This document shows, piece after piece, positions 11,301 through 22,269 of a DNA stretch of 64,000 bases; within the stretch, counting starts at the first letter, position 1, and every line of letters starts with the position of its first letter. The translations under genes were made by a program, and so were the position numbers. The DNA is from Hedera helix (lineage: Eukaryota > Streptophyta > Magnoliopsida > Apiales > Araliaceae), in contig OX359282.1 in NCBI GenBank assembly GCA_947179155.2, positions 25,713,221 to 25,777,220 of the forward strand, written 5' to 3'. Below the pieces are notes generated by a model. That model made no database searches. It had not been told where the DNA came from and worked only from the letters and a program-made list of their open reading frames with translations.

Positions 11301-11445
11301 TTGTAAGAGATTGTGTGATTGAGTGGCTTAGAGAAACCTTGAGACTTCGTCTCCTCATTCTCTTCCGAGAAATTTGAAATTTTGAAATGCAAGGTTTAGG
11401 GTTTATCAACTGGAAGAGGGGTACCAAACCGCAGTTTCGGAACAT
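8374..11445 (-). CDS. P-class pentatricopeptide repeat protein, At1g06710-like
   Basis: One uninterrupted frame of 1023 codons. The N-terminus is rich in Arg and Ser and free of acidic residues for about 85 residues (MFRNCGLVPL, RKRMRRRSLK, FTRFISTSS), fitting an organelle, probably mitochondrial, targeting peptide. From about residue 195 onward come roughly twenty 35-residue PPR motifs with the classic cores PNVVTYTALI, GFCKAGKV and YTYTILIDSF. No E, DYW or SMR domain follows, so it is a pure P-type protein; these bind single-stranded organelle RNA, one base per motif, and stabilise, cleave or splice it. Blocks such as FFIWAGRQIGYSHTVPVYNA, DDKEVLGKLLNVLVRK and GRCKRILSMMITEGCYPSPK match Arabidopsis At1g06710 along the whole length (about 1000 aa), so orthology is likely. 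The gene is intronless, as most PPR genes are. Met codons at about residues 30 and 69 are alternative starts. Its exact RNA target is unknown to me. Confidence 0.93.
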   Translation of the reverse strand: MFRNCGLVPLFQLINPKPCISKFQISRKRMRRRSLKVSLSHSITQSLTIITFLPSIYRSFKFSRQTFSSMFTRFISTSSPDNLDGLIDPNLNFPGNDLHLQENSRVDSGLAEDFALLRDSLLGSGADSLSSKPDFESGKISNDAYLIANAIKNDNDKFLRQFRGKLNEQLVLDVVNVIQNAELSVKFFIWAGRQIGYSHTVPVYNALLDVLGCGKNDRISEHFLYEIKEDDKEVLGKLLNVLVRKCCRNGLWNIALEELGRLKDFGYKPSRVTYNALIRVFLEADKLDTANLVHREMADLGLNMDRYTLGCFAYSLCRKGRWKEALDLIEKEEFTPDTVIYTKMISGLCEASLFEEAMNFLNIMRSNCCLPNVVTYEILLCGCLNKRKLGRCKRILSMMITEGCYPSPKIFNSLVHAYCRSGDHTYAYKLLKKMVSCGFPPGYVVYNILISGICGNEELPSSDELDLAEKTYSQMLDAGVVLNKVNVSNFARCLCGAGKFEKAYNVIREMMSKGFIPDISTYSKVIGILCNTSKVDKAFLLFQELKRNGIVPDVYTYTILIDSFCKAGLIQQARSWFDEMVRDGCAPNVVTYTALIHAYLKERKVSDANELFQVMVSEGCIPNIVTFTALIDGHCKSGKIEKACQIYARMKGIMENPDVNIYFKVDYSKTMEPNVVTYGALVDGLCKAHRVEEARNLLDAMSLKGCEPNHIVYDALIDGFCKVGKLDEAQEVFVKMSECGYSPNVYTYSSLIDRLFKDKRLDLALRVLSKMLENSCPPNVIIYTEMLDGLCKVGKTDEAFKLMLMMDEKGCHPNVVTYTAMIDGFGKAGKVDKCLELLAQMGAKGCAPNYITYRVLINHCCAAGLLNEAYGLLEEMKQTYWPRHIAGYRKVIEGFNREFIVSLGLLDEINEDESVPIVPVYKLMIDSFCKAGRLEVAVELHKEISSSLLSSYKNKNMFSSLIESLSLSHKVEKAFELYVDMVQKGGVPELSDFTNLIKGLIKVNKWEEALQLSHSLCCMVRNF

Positions 11446-11595
11446 GTTTTTGGGTGTTTACATTTTCCATAATAGTAGCTAAATTGAACTTTCTACCCCT
11501 GAACTCTGCAGTTAATTTCATATTCATCCCATTTCCTCCATTTGAAAATTGAATGGTTCATAAATAAGAACCGTAAGATGGAAAAAAAAAAAAAA

Positions 11596-11746
11596 AGGAT
11601 AAATATACACTTACACCCTACATGCATAAACATTTTTTTTTTGAAAAAAAAATATATGGAGGGTGTTTATGTAATTTGAATGATTTTTTTTTGCCAAAAA
11701 AGGGATATTTATGTAAGTAGGGTGTGTGTGTATTAAATTGAAAACC
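11596..11746. mobile_element. Small fold-back MITE
   Basis: The two halves are imperfect inverted copies: TTACACCCTACATGCATAAA on the left against a right half whose complement reads ACACCCTACTTACATAAAT, both flanked by A/T runs. The shape suits a short MITE just upstream of the PPR gene. I could not define a clear target duplication. Confidence 0.5.
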
Positions 11747-11814
11747 CCACTTTTTTAGAAATACAACAATTTTATTTTTAAGTACATTATCACTATTATA
11801 AAATCAAGAATAAA

Positions 11815-11965
11815 TCAAATTTCACTAAAGGACAAAGAAAATAAACTCATAAAAAAACAAACCTCATTAAAAGAGAAAAAAATAAACTCACAAACAATCA
11901 ACTCTGAAACCCCATTAAAAAACGAAAGAAATAAACTCACAAACAAACAAACAAACTTCACTAAC
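11815..11965. repeat. Degenerate tandem repeat, about 50-bp unit
   Basis: Three imperfect copies contain AAATAAACTCA, ACAAACAAA and CCATTAAA or TCATTAAA in the same order. No coding potential is seen. Confidence 0.6.
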
Positions 11966-13500
11966 ACCCAAATTTTCATAGAAATCATGTTTGTGTAAGA
12001 AAAGCAAATAAAAATTCAACTCATTTTTTAATAAATATTTTCCCCACCAAAGTGGTAGGAAAGTCAGAAAAGAAAAATTAAAAAAAATTAATTTCATAAT
12101 TACCCTTATTTGTAACACGTAAAACAGATTTCAGACATTTAATTCCATCATTCAAAAAAAATTACTTTATTTTCTTGTGACCTTGTTGTCTCTCTTTCTA
12201 GTTAGTGAAAAGGGGGTTGACTATGTATGGATTTAATATATATGTGATAATCGTAAATTTGGTGGTTTTTCCATGTTGTGATTGTAAATCTCCTTGTGAT
12301 TTTTAAAAGCACCAGGCCCCCCATGAAATTTTTGTTGATCTAGCTTCTGGAAAATAGTACTTTATTCTCATGTTTCCAAGCATATTAAATAAATTTATGT
12401 ACTATATAATTTAAACTAGATTTCAGATGTATAAGTTATTTTGTACTCTTTTCTTTCCAAGATACAATAGTTAATTGTTGTAGAGTAACTCGTGTGTAAA
12501 TTTGTGCATAAAACCAAGGGAGTAATTTGAGTTCATTAGGTTGCATATGGAACTAATGAAACAGAGTAATTTGAGTTCATTAAGTTGTATATATAAAAAA
12601 ATAAAAATAAAAAGCATTATTTTTACATGAATTTTTGATATTTTTACATGGTTATCTCTGATATGGAGGTGAGATCCACTTTATTCTCGTGTAAAAGAGC
12701 ACCATGTGAAAATATCAGTTCCCTAAAAGCCTCAGGTTCATTAGTTCATTGGTTTTACATCTGTCTCATGTAATTTGAGTTGCAATTTCAAAATGATCAA
12801 GCTAGCAGGAGAAAAGGGTAAGGAGAAATATGCCTAAACAGTAAAGTGTGTTAAAAAATGTGTAAAGAGAAATTATGTGGCTGAATTTTTACAATTTTAA
12901 AAACAATTATAATTAATGACATAGTTTATCTGTGTATGATCATTTTTTTTTAATTACACCTTTTCCTGTTTTATAGTTGGTTATCTTCAAAATCTTTATT
13001 TCCTTGTTTGTAATTGGTAGATGGCTATTGAAGATAATGACACAACGAGAATTTAAATGAAGATAAAAGTCCTACTTCTAATAAGAAGAAAATAATTTAT
13101 TTTGTTTCTAATGATTTATGCATTTTTTGAGTATCGACGAAGGTTAAATCTTAAAAAACATGGAGAAAAGCCTAGTAAGGGATAAATTAATTTAAGAACT
13201 TACACAACGAACCTTAGTTGAAGATCGAAATTTCTTCATACACTATCCCACAATGTCAAAAATCGAACAATTTGTTTATTCTTCTGTCGATCAACAAAAG
13301 CTACTAGTCGTCATCTTCATAGAGTTGTAAGAGCAATAATATCATCGGAGGATAAGTTTATTAAATAACCAATTGGATCATAAATTTACCCAGAAATACA
13401 CGAAGGTTCAAGGTTTTATCCATATTTTATGGTAAATATAATTTATATCACTTCTAATTAAGCTTTTTACAAAATATAGTGATGTACTACAATGATGTCA
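11966..13500. other. Intergenic, no gene recognised
   Basis: AT-rich sequence. It contains a short direct repeat of AGTAATTTGAGTTCATTA (about 12521 and 12566) and a weak inverted repeat around ATTTTTACATGGT at 12600-12710. The part after 13200 probably belongs to the Harbinger remnant but is too decayed to read. Confidence 0.4.
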
Positions 13501-13501
13501 G

Positions 13502-14300
13502 GATTGTGTAGGGGCAATTGATGGAACACATGTACGTGTGAAAGTGTCTCGTGTTCGCTGTCAATGCTCCACTCGACCTCTAGAAAATGCTAAAGAGTTA
13601 TTTACTCTTCGTCATGCATCTTTGCGCAATGCAATTAAAAGGAAAAAGATTTCCCAAGCACAACTAAACCTACTTATTCGGCAGAAACTCAATCACAAAT
13701 TGTGCAAGTTTGTTGCATTTTACATAATTACTTGATGTTAGTTGATCCTGACGAAGAACTTATCGCTCGAGTTGACTGAGAACTTCAAAACCATGATCAC
13801 AAACACGTAGAATGAAGTTGAAGTACTTAACACTCAAAGGAGAAATTGAAGAGATGGGCCAATGAGGTCACAGTTGATGACATTGACAGGATGTTGGAGC
13901 AGAATGAAGTGTTATTGGAAAACTGCTTTGATTTGGATGAAGTTGAAGTACTTAACACTCAAGGAAAAACTCATATAACATCGGAAAGCGCTGTTAATTC
14001 GAAAGAAAAAAAAGAGGAAAGTTAGTAATATATGTTCTTGTTGATAAAAGAGATGGTATGACAAGCTTCCTTGATCGTGCAATTGAAGTGTTTAATACTG
14101 GGAATGAGATAATAGCCAATGCACTTAAGACTCCACATGCATTCATTGCTGATGAAATTTATAATGAGCTAATTACAGTGAAGCTTGAGGATTTGTTTCT
14201 TGGAGAAGCTTATAAAAGATGGCCAAGAAACTATTTGGTTATCCAAAAGAGAAGCTTAAGGCAAGTTTGAAAAAGATGATAGAAGGTCGTAGAGCATGAC
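13502..14300 (+). pseudogene. PIF/Harbinger transposon remnant (DDE nuclease and second ORF)
   Basis: The frame from 13502 reads DCVGAIDGTHVRVKVS, the first catalytic aspartate block of PIF/Harbinger nucleases, then KELFTLRHASLRNAIKR, the block that normally contains the third acidic residue as IER. In another frame the sequence continues TYSAETQSQIVQVCCILHN and MLVDPDEELIA, the usual C-terminal part. From about 14060 come pieces of the companion MYB-like ORF (ANALKTPHAFIADEIYNELI and, after a frameshift, KLFGYPKEKLKASLKKMIEG). Most of the region between catalytic motifs is deleted and there are several frameshifts, so it is inactive. Terminal repeats were not found. Confidence 0.8.
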
Positions 14301-14329
14301 AATAACAAAAAATAGAGTTTTTACGTGTA

Positions 14330-14530
14330 CTACTTTTTGCTTAACTAGTTGGTGGTTTAAAATATTATTGCTTGAACTAGTTTTTAAATTTGGTTAATAT
14401 TTTGTTATATAATGTTGCTTGGAATAGTTTTGAATTTGGACTAGTTTTTAAACTAGTTGGTTGTTTGATATATTTGCTTGGACTAGTTTTAGAATTTGGA
14501 CTAGTTTTTGAATTTGGTTAATGATGCATC
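14330..14530. repeat. Degenerate tandem repeat around GGACTAGTTTTTGAATTTGG
   Basis: The motif TTGGACTAGTTTT(T/A)GAATTTGG recurs five to six times with variants, interleaved with TTGCTTG and GGTTAAT. It directly follows the Harbinger remnant and may be its subterminal region. Confidence 0.55.
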
Positions 14531-15160
14531 GTCAATCAGCTATTTTTAAATTAGAATTTTGGTCAATCCACAAATTTTCATTTTGACCACCACTTGACTG
14601 CCTTAACTTTGTTGGAAAACTTAAAAAAGGTCCACTAGGGAGACTTTAGAAGGACTCTATGATGCTTTAGTCATAAATTGATATGGAGAGAGAATTATTA
14701 TTAGAGTAATTGAATAACGTATATTAAATATACTAGAAACATCATTTGTTTATAGCATGAGATCTTTTTCCTTCAAGAGTAAGGAATTAGAATCTTAATT
14801 GGTTTCAGAGACCTTTCAGGTTGCCAATCTTTCATTGGTTAAACTTCTTAGAAATTCTATCATTTATTAGATTTAATATACTTTTAGAATACTCAATGAG
14901 TGAAATTATTATATTACCCTTCATTAACAAAGTTTTAGAAATAACACGCGGTAACTTACCATTGATGGGTTATTTTTACTCACATCATTTGTCATCTATT
15001 TTTTTTAAAATATATTTTTGAAGGAGTAATTGAATAATAATAAAGAGAGTTTTCTCTTGGGTTTTTTTCTAAGCCTGTGTCGCTAATTTAAAGCCCTCAT
15101 GGTGTGTTTTTTTAGTATGCCTATATCTTTTTTTAAAATGCCCACAACTCTAAATCTAAT
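14531..15160. other. No gene recognised
   Basis: AT-rich spacer with short random frames only. Confidence 0.4.
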
Positions 15161-15164
15161 TCTG

Positions 15165-15385
15165 GCAACCATAGCCTTAATTCTAGCCCTCAATGGCCTT
15201 AATTCTCCGTGACCTTAATTCTGGTCTCCGTGACCTTAATTCTCCCTTACCTTAATTCTAGCATCCATGGCCTTAATTCTCCGTGGCCATAAATTTGGCC
15301 TCTATAACCTTAAATCTGGTCATCATGACCTTAATTCTAGGCCTTCACGGACTTAATTCTGACCTCTATGGCATTAATTTGTAGG
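15165..15385. repeat. Minisatellite of CCTTAATTCT units
   Basis: At least ten occurrences of (G/A)CCTTAATTCT or near variants are separated by short segments such as CCGTGA, CCATGG and GGTCTCC. It forms a degenerate tandem array of roughly 15-30-bp units, without coding content. Confidence 0.65.
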
Positions 15386-15639
15386 CTTATATCATGAATA
15401 CTTTACTTACCTTTTTGGAAACCGTTCCTTTATTATGTACTTTGTCAAATTATTTAGGAGAAACAATCTCTAATTAACGAACTTAAGTTGAAAACATTAT
15501 TGTAAGACCCCGAATTTTATGAAATATAAAATTTAATTTTTCTTCATATATATTTTTCATGAAACAGTAAGTGGTTAAATTGACGAAATTGAAAGTTAAG
15601 GATGTTATGTGCAAATTTTATTTTGACGGACAATATTCG

Positions 15640-15680
15640 TTTTGTCGGGGAATATTCGTTTTGTCGGGGAATATTCGTGT
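15640..15680. repeat. Triple ATATTCGTTTTGTCGG repeat in the LTR
   Basis: The 19-bp unit AATATTCGTTTTGTCGGGG occurs almost three times in tandem near the LTR start. The related LTR at 62375 keeps it at 62505-62552. Confidence 0.75.
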
Positions 15681-16366
15681 CGTACGACGGCGCTGAAATA
15701 ACAAATTATTTGTGGACCCCACAACGGAATATTTGTCGGATATAGAAAATGACAGAAGTAACCTTTTTAAATAAAAATAGTCAACGGTGTTAACTGTTAA
15801 AATACCGGTGATAAAAGAATAGTAGCATACGGTAATTTATGGTATTTTCTGTAGCACACGGTATTGCACAGTGTCTCATATTATTGGTCTGATAATTGAC
15901 ACCGTAACTGTTACGCATCATTTCATCAATAATTGTCACTGCATAATATTTTATATTATCAATTCAATTATTGTTGCTACACAGTATTTTGCATTATTGA
16001 TTTAATAATTGTCATTACACTGTATTTCATATCATCGAGTCAATAATTGTTGGTGCACTGTAGTTTAAAATTATTGAATCTAATAATTGTCACAGTAACA
16101 AATACACTATAATTTATATTATTAAATTAATAAAAATATGTAACGTGTTTCTTACATTATTGTAGTAACATTATTTTATATGTTGGACTCACAGGAAGAA
16201 TAAATAAATAAATAAATAAATAAAAAATAAAATAATTAATTTTACTATTTGAAATAGTAACGTGAATAGTGACGTGAATAGTACGTGAATAGTAAGAAAC
16301 ATGTGGGACCCATTGTGGGGCCCACATGAAATGTGAGAAATGTGAGAATTTGCTGAAGAGTTGGTG

Positions 16367-16385
16367 GAGGCTGCGCAGCAGCCTC
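16367..16385. repeat. GC-rich hairpin upstream of the LTR TATA box
   Basis: Perfect 8-bp arms GAGGCTGC and GCAGCCTC flank a 3-base loop. It lies about 50 bp upstream of the TATA box inside AT-rich sequence. The sister LTR has a different hairpin at the equivalent place (63208-63230). Confidence 0.8.
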
Positions 16386-16432
16386 TGCTGAATTTTTTTC
16401 TGTTCACCTACCACGCATAGTAACTTATTTTC

Positions 16433-16443
16433 TCCTATAAATA
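16433..16443 (+). promoter_or_regulatory. Putative LTR TATA box
   Basis: CCTATAAATAG is followed by CTTGCTCAGCTGAATAG and ATCACACC. The same block is conserved in the sister LTR at about 63262, in contrast to its diverged surroundings, so it is probably the start region for transcription of the former retrotransposon. Confidence 0.6.
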
Positions 16444-16896
16444 GCTTGCTCAGCTGAATAGAAAAATCACACCTAAAACATAAAATTTTTCTATAAGAAT
16501 TTTATGAGTTTTCTCTGAGAATAGTAAGGTTATTTTGAGAGTTTGAAAGCCAAAAGGAGTGCAGAAATTTTTCAAGTAAGTGTTTTATTAAAGAGTAGTA
16601 ATTTCATAAATTCCTATTTTTCACGGTATTCACAAATCTTCCTTTAGAAGACTCTTCTTTGAGAAGATTCATTTTTAAAAGCTTTCTTTGGAAGATTTAT
16701 TTTGGAATATTATTTTAAAAACTATTTTAAAGTTGTTATATTATACTACAAAAATTATGTTAAATATATATAATTTTGATAGTTCATAATATACGAGTTA
16801 TCATACACTTTGAAATTTATAGGTGGTAATTACTAATTATATTAAAAATATATAGGTTGATCAATCTCATTTAAATCAATATCCAGTCACGTGTTA

Positions 16897-17065
16897 AGGT
16901 AAGGGGTATCATTCTTTTCACACTCTTAAACTTACTACGGTAAGGGATGTCATTTTATTTCATACTCTTAAACTTACTACTGTAAGGAATATCATTCTTT
17001 TCACACTCTTAAATTTATTACGGTAAGGGGTATCACTCTTTTCATCATCATAAATGGATATTATT
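16897..17065. repeat. 41-bp minisatellite in the LTR
   Basis: Four tandem units contain GGTAAGGGGTATCATTC, TTTTCACACTCTTAAA and CTTACTAC. Related GGTAAGGGATAT units recur at 17500-17610. Confidence 0.75.
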
Positions 17066-17156
17066 TTCTTTCTTACTTGAAGGGATTATCATTCTTTGAT
17101 TCTCGAAAATAATATCGTTTCTTTCTTGTGCCATTTATTTCCATGTATTAAATTGT

Positions 17157-17412
17157 GGGAATAACCTTACGGCGCGGTTTACCGCCTGTTGGTGAATAAC
17201 CTTTTGTATTCATTCCTTATTAATCTTTGAGAATAACCTTACGGTGCGGATTATCGCATGTTTGGTGAATAACTCTTCGTATTCAAATTGATGGGAATAA
17301 CCTTACGGCGCGGATTATCGCCTGTTTGGTGAATAACTATTCGTATTCAAATTGATGGGAATATAACCTTACGGTGCAGATTATCGCCTGTTGGTGAATA
17401 ACCCTTTTTATT
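17157..17412. repeat. 64-72-bp minisatellite in the LTR
   Basis: Four units start near 17157, 17229, 17293 and 17357. Each has GGGAATAACCTTACGG, GCGGATTATCGCCTG and TTGGTGAATAAC. The GC-rich core is partly self-complementary. It is absent from the shortened copy at 62375-64000. Confidence 0.8.
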
Positions 17413-18049
17413 TGTCTCGTATGGAAATAATTTGTCTACACGAATTATCACATGACACTTTTATTCCATATTCGTAAGTGATATCATTTTCCTTTATACT
17501 CATAAGGGATACCATCTTTTTCATCTTCCATTATTCAAACTTACTATGGTAAGGGATATTAATTCCCTTCACCTTTTGTTAATCAAACCTGCTACGGTAA
17601 GGGATATTATTTTCTTTCATACACCTAAATCGAAACTTATTATGGAACTATTGCTTCTATAATTCCTGAAAATATTATATATTCCATAATAGTTGAACTT
17701 CATTATTTCAACTGAACCTTCCTATTTTCTGAACCTTTCTGTTGAACTATAATCGTTATTCTGAACTGTGGATCTTGAATATCATTTTTAAATTTCACTC
17801 CACATCATGTTGGCAATTTGGACATTATTTGAATCTGCACAAAGTAAACTTCCGATACTTATTGTTTATCCTGTTCTTCTGTTCATCATTTGTATCACTG
17901 TTATTTGTATTAATCATCGAGAATCAAGCTGTTGTGAATATCTGTGGCCGGGGGCACAGATGTGATATAATTGTTGAACAGATGATAGGTTAAAGGCGAT
18001 ATACTAGGTTAAAGGCGATACATCTGTTCGGTGTCTTTTATGGCACGTG

Positions 18050-18200
18050 GTTAATGTTCTCTTTGGCCCGTAGTGCAAAGATGAACTGTTGATTGGTATG
18101 ATTATGACCAAAGGCTGAATCTGGTATAATCATGACCGTTGGTGTTATATTGAATGTCTTTGGCCCGTAGTGCAAAGATGAACTGTTGATCTGCATAATT
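18050..18200. repeat. Two-copy repeat in the LTR, 100-bp spacing
   Basis: TTTGGCCCGTAGTGCAAAGA followed by TGAACTGTTGAT occurs at about 18062 and 18161, each followed by a variant of ATAATTATGACC. Confidence 0.75.
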
Positions 18201-18959
18201 ATGACCAGGAACTGTGAAGTTGTATTATTTTGACCAATGGTATTTCAGATGATAAAAGTTGATGATATTTTTACTAAAAAGAGAAGCGAGTGGACATTAT
18301 AGTCTGCATTATTCTTCTAATAGATTACTCATTCCGCTGCTATTATTGATCTGAACATTGTTTAAGAATTTAACTACAGTTTTTGATATAAACATTGTAG
18401 TCTATTGTATTCTATCAAGAACTCAACTGTTGAAGGCTAATGATAATTTATTCGTCATTATCTTAGTCATGATATTTCTTACTGGGCTATTTGAGCTCAC
18501 CCTTTCTTTTGTTCCATTGTTTTCAACAGGAGATGAAAACGTAACGGGGTCTAGCCGGGGGATGGAGTGAGAGTCCGAAGAATAGTTATCCTAGTCTTCA
18601 CGTGTTGTAAAATAGTGTGGCAATAATAGTGAAGACTTAGTTGTGTATTATTATACACTGTATTGTTGTACGTTGTGCTTTGTTGTAATAATTTTGTTGT
18701 AGTCTTTTGACGACTCAAGTTTGGGCTGTGTGGGCCTAGATTTGGGGGCGTCACAATTATTTCTTTAATTATTGAATAAAATGTGTCCTTAAAGGCTTAC
18801 ATAACATGTATAGACCCCTAGGGCTATGACTATAACATGCATTATTCCTTACTACTTGATTTTCTAAGCTATTAAATATAAAGTCATAACTTGAATAAAT
18901 TAAATCTTACATCTACTGATAGTATGCCCTTAGATTAATCGCGTGCCAAGAGCATAACA

Positions 18960-19625
18960 CCAGATTTTCAACTAGAGTTTTTAATTGATAGGACCTAGTT
19001 CTTGACTTTATAAAGTCTTTGCTCCCTTATTTAACGCATCTCTCCAAATGAGTTCTTTTTTAAGGTATTTTATTTCATCCTTCAAATGTCTGCAATCGTT
19101 TTTGTCGCGTCCATGATCCTTATGATATCTACAGTATTGACTTTGATCTCTTTTATCGGAATTAGCCTTCATAGATTTAGACCACCTTACATAGGGTTCA
19201 GATGGTATTTCCATCAAAATCTCATTTCTTTGAGAAGTTAGGGGTGTATAATCAAAGTACCTAAAGAAGGATGTCGCATTTGATGATTCATTATTCCCTC
19301 TTGGTCTCTTTCTATTATTATTGTCCTTATTTCTAGACTCACCATTCTTTCTTTTTCTATTATCACTACTTTCCTTTGAAGCTCTGCCATGGTTTATGGA
19401 GGATTCTTGGCTAAGGACACCTTTCGGATTGAACCAGGTTGGGAACCTTCAATACCTCCTTTATAAATCGATTTAAATAGCTCCTCAAGGATTCACCGTT
19501 CCTTTTGGCATGAGTCTTTCCTCCAATAAATTAGTTTACAAACAACTCACTCAATTGATCGAAAGAACTAATTGAGGCATAATTAATCAGACAAAATGAT
19601 AAATCGTTATAATAACTAGTAGATA
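18960..19625 (-). pseudogene. Ty3/gypsy gag fragment (Tat-like)
   Basis: Read on the minus strand, the upstream part gives KTHAKRNGESLRSYLNRFIK, typical of the capsid region. The open frame at 19217-19008 has MEIPSEPYVRW, then QYCRYHKDHGRDKNDCRHLK and DEIKYLKKELI, the CX2CX4HX4C-like knuckle region of Tat-clade gag proteins. Frames are interrupted and no LTR, protease or reverse transcriptase adjoins it. It is a fragment of a retrotransposon, not of the adjacent solo LTR. Confidence 0.75.
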
Positions 19626-19821
19626 CTACATAAACTCCTAAAAATGATATCAATATCGATTTTCACAAGTTCGATTAGATTATTTGATTGGGTTGTCACG
19701 TGTGGGAAAATGAGTGTAATACTTTTTAGGTGTATATCTAGAGGAGCAAGATGATTTAAGTTAAAAAGTTTGTATTGATTTATTCGAAGATCAATTGTCA
19801 TCATGAGAATGCGACAACAAA

Positions 19822-20060
19822 TACTCCCTCCATCCCATATATTATGTTCACTATTCCATTTTAGGATGTCCCATATATTTTATCCCTTTCTATTAATCTA
19901 ATGTTTAGTTTTAACAAAACTTCTTAAATTGTCCTTATTAATTTAGTTGGATATTGTTCTTAAAAAATTAATTAGACTCACTTTTTGAGAATCAATTACT
20001 CCATTAAACAAAAGAACAAAACAAAATTAAACATGAATAAAATTGACATAAAACAAACTT
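19822..20060. mobile_element. Stowaway-like MITE, one end recognisable
   Basis: The tip TACTCCCTCCATCCCATATA matches the common Stowaway (Tc1/mariner) MITE terminus following a TA dinucleotide. The inverted partner end was not found, so the element is truncated or its end has decayed, and the right border is a guess. Confidence 0.5.
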
Positions 20061-22200
20061 CCAAGTATATATACTTATAGTGTCTTTCTCGAGAGTAGTA
20101 TTTTTCGCTCTATTTCATTAGTACTTCAACAATTGCTTAACATTGTTAATTGGTTAATGGTATTTTGGGTTTTATAATTGTAGAGTTTGAGTTTTGTATG
20201 GTTTCCATAGTGTTTGAAGTTGGGAAGAAAACAAAATGAAGGGTTTATGTTTAAAAGAAAAAAGATGAAGCCTAATTTGTTTACATGGAGTATATTCATT
20301 ACTATCCAATATTCTTATATTTATGTAAGTAGTATATAGACAACACTAATGGTGTAACCATTTACATGAAGCAGATATTCAATTAATTTCCCATATATTC
20401 ATTATCATTCAAATGGAAGATCATTATTTCACATATATTCAGTATCTATTCTCTACATTATGATGTGCATTTTTTACTTCATGGTGAGAGCTGAATTCGT
20501 GTTAAAAACATAACTTTTACAACTATTTCTCATTAATATCATGTATTATATTGTACATGTCAACAAATGTTGGATCATGTGACAAACTAGTCCTCTCAAG
20601 CATTGATAAACAAAATTATAGGCCACCTTTCTTGTTATATCCGAATACGGATATATCCGTTTTGTTTCGAATACAAACAATATCTGTTTTCTTTTGAATA
20701 CGGATACGAAATTTTCGATTACTATTTACGGTTCTAATTATATTGTACATGTCAACAAAGGTTAGAATTTTTTCACTACCCATCCTTTCCTTTATTTTTC
20801 TTGCTGCATCATTACAACTTAAAAATAAGAAGGGGGGGGGGGGGGGGTCACACAATGCAAAAATAGGACATACAAACACATACTTTACTGCTATGGAGAT
20901 GAAGGAACTTCTGAAACCAAACTTACAGAGGCATCAAGAAATGTCTTATTTCTTCACAGAGGTAGTAGTAATCACTTGGATATTTTTGGCATCTTTTGCA
21001 ATTTTTTTCTTTAGTATTTATATTAGTAAGGTTTATTTAATTTATGGCCAAGCAAATCCATGTTCTCAGGGATAAAGTGTTATTGGGTGGGGATCTAAAG
21101 AAATTGTATCCATCCTCAAAGTACAGTTCCTATACTGTAGCACATCTTACTAGCCTAGAATTGGAACAAGTCCCTTTGTTGGAAGTTGGAACAAAGTCCC
21201 TTTGCAATACATACATATTAAATTATAAATTAAATACCTGAATATTTGAACAATGAACTGGACAATAATTGCAATTCTTAATTTTTCACTACTTGAATAC
21301 ATTTTAATCCTAAATTATAAAGACTATATATATAATGCTGAGGCCCCTAGAAGTTAAGCCATTGATAGATTACTGCAGCCCTCTGTCAAGATGCCAACAT
21401 TCATGAATTTGTAAGAACTATATATGAACGTTCTTCAACGAAATATGAACCTTATTTTATTTTATTTTTTTGCTAAATAGTTTTTTATATCTTGGCTACA
21501 ACATAACTTGAAATATGTTGTCCAAATTTATACACAAGTAGAGAGAGGGAGACTATACTTATTGTCCAGAACATAACTTAGAGTAAGATATATGAAAAAT
21601 AAAAAATGCATTACCTATAGATCTTCATCCATGTTTAGATCAGTCACCACAATTTTCTCCATTAGTGCTTGATAGAATTTCTCCATTAACATCCAAATCT
21701 ACATTCAAATTTATCCCGTTCATCGACACTAGTTTGAAAATTCTTCGAAGTTTGTCAAAACAAAGTCGTATTATAAATAAATCGTGTTTATATATATATA
21801 TATATTAAAATCCTTGGCATAACTATAATCACTTGTAAATTTAACATCACAATGATTATGCATATGCACATTTCTAATTTCTCCTTAAAAACATAAATAA
21901 GAATTGACAAGTTAATAATAATTACTTTATTTTAAAAAATAACACAGTTTGAAAGTTTTAATTAATCAATAAACAAAATCAAACCGAAAGTAATAGTCTT
22001 AATTCCCATCAATCTAAAATTCAAAAGTTCCAACAAAAAAATTACATTATCATAACCATTTACACAAACCAAACTTGGTCGATAAATTAATCTAGTAGAT
22101 CTAGGTTAAATCCTTATTTGGACACTATAAAAGTAATAATAATAATGATAACAAGAAAGTTGGCAAAAATCCTTCCCTTCGTTTAACCGCAAAGAAAAGG
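20061..22200. other. Intergenic upstream of the PTI1-like gene
   Basis: AT-rich, with a 16-base G run at 20832-20847, ATACGGATA motifs at 20640-20720 and a TA microsatellite near 21790. The frames at 20743-21075 and 21044-21241 have no family features, and the first owes its glycines to the G run. Confidence 0.45.
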
Positions 22201-22269
22201 ACTTTATTCATTCTCCTCCACCGCCCACTTTTTTCTCTCTTGCCCTTTTTAGGCTGTCATTTTTATTTT

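Larger units (their letters stand above)
15501..18755 (+). mobile_element. Solo LTR, 3.26 kb, perfect 5-bp target duplication
   Basis: It starts TGTAAGACCCCGAATTTT and ends TTTGGGGGCGTCACA. The five bases before (15496-15500) and after (18756-18760) are both ATTAT. There is no internal retrotransposon domain, so it is a solo LTR left by recombination between the two LTRs of an element. Inside lie a TATA box (CCTATAAATAG at about 16434), several minisatellites and an 8-bp hairpin. A second, diverged copy begins at 62375. The long LTR with a TGTAA-GACCC start resembles chromoviral (Tekay/Del-like) LTRs, but the lineage cannot be fixed without internal domains. Confidence 0.88.

Noticed and set aside
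16157..16414. Two overlapping minus-strand frames
   Set aside because: They lie in the solo LTR, depend on a TAAA microsatellite and a hairpin, and show no protein family.
20743..21075. Plus-strand frame of 110 residues with hydrophobic stretches
   Set aside because: It runs through a 16-base G tract and low-complexity sequence, with no family features.
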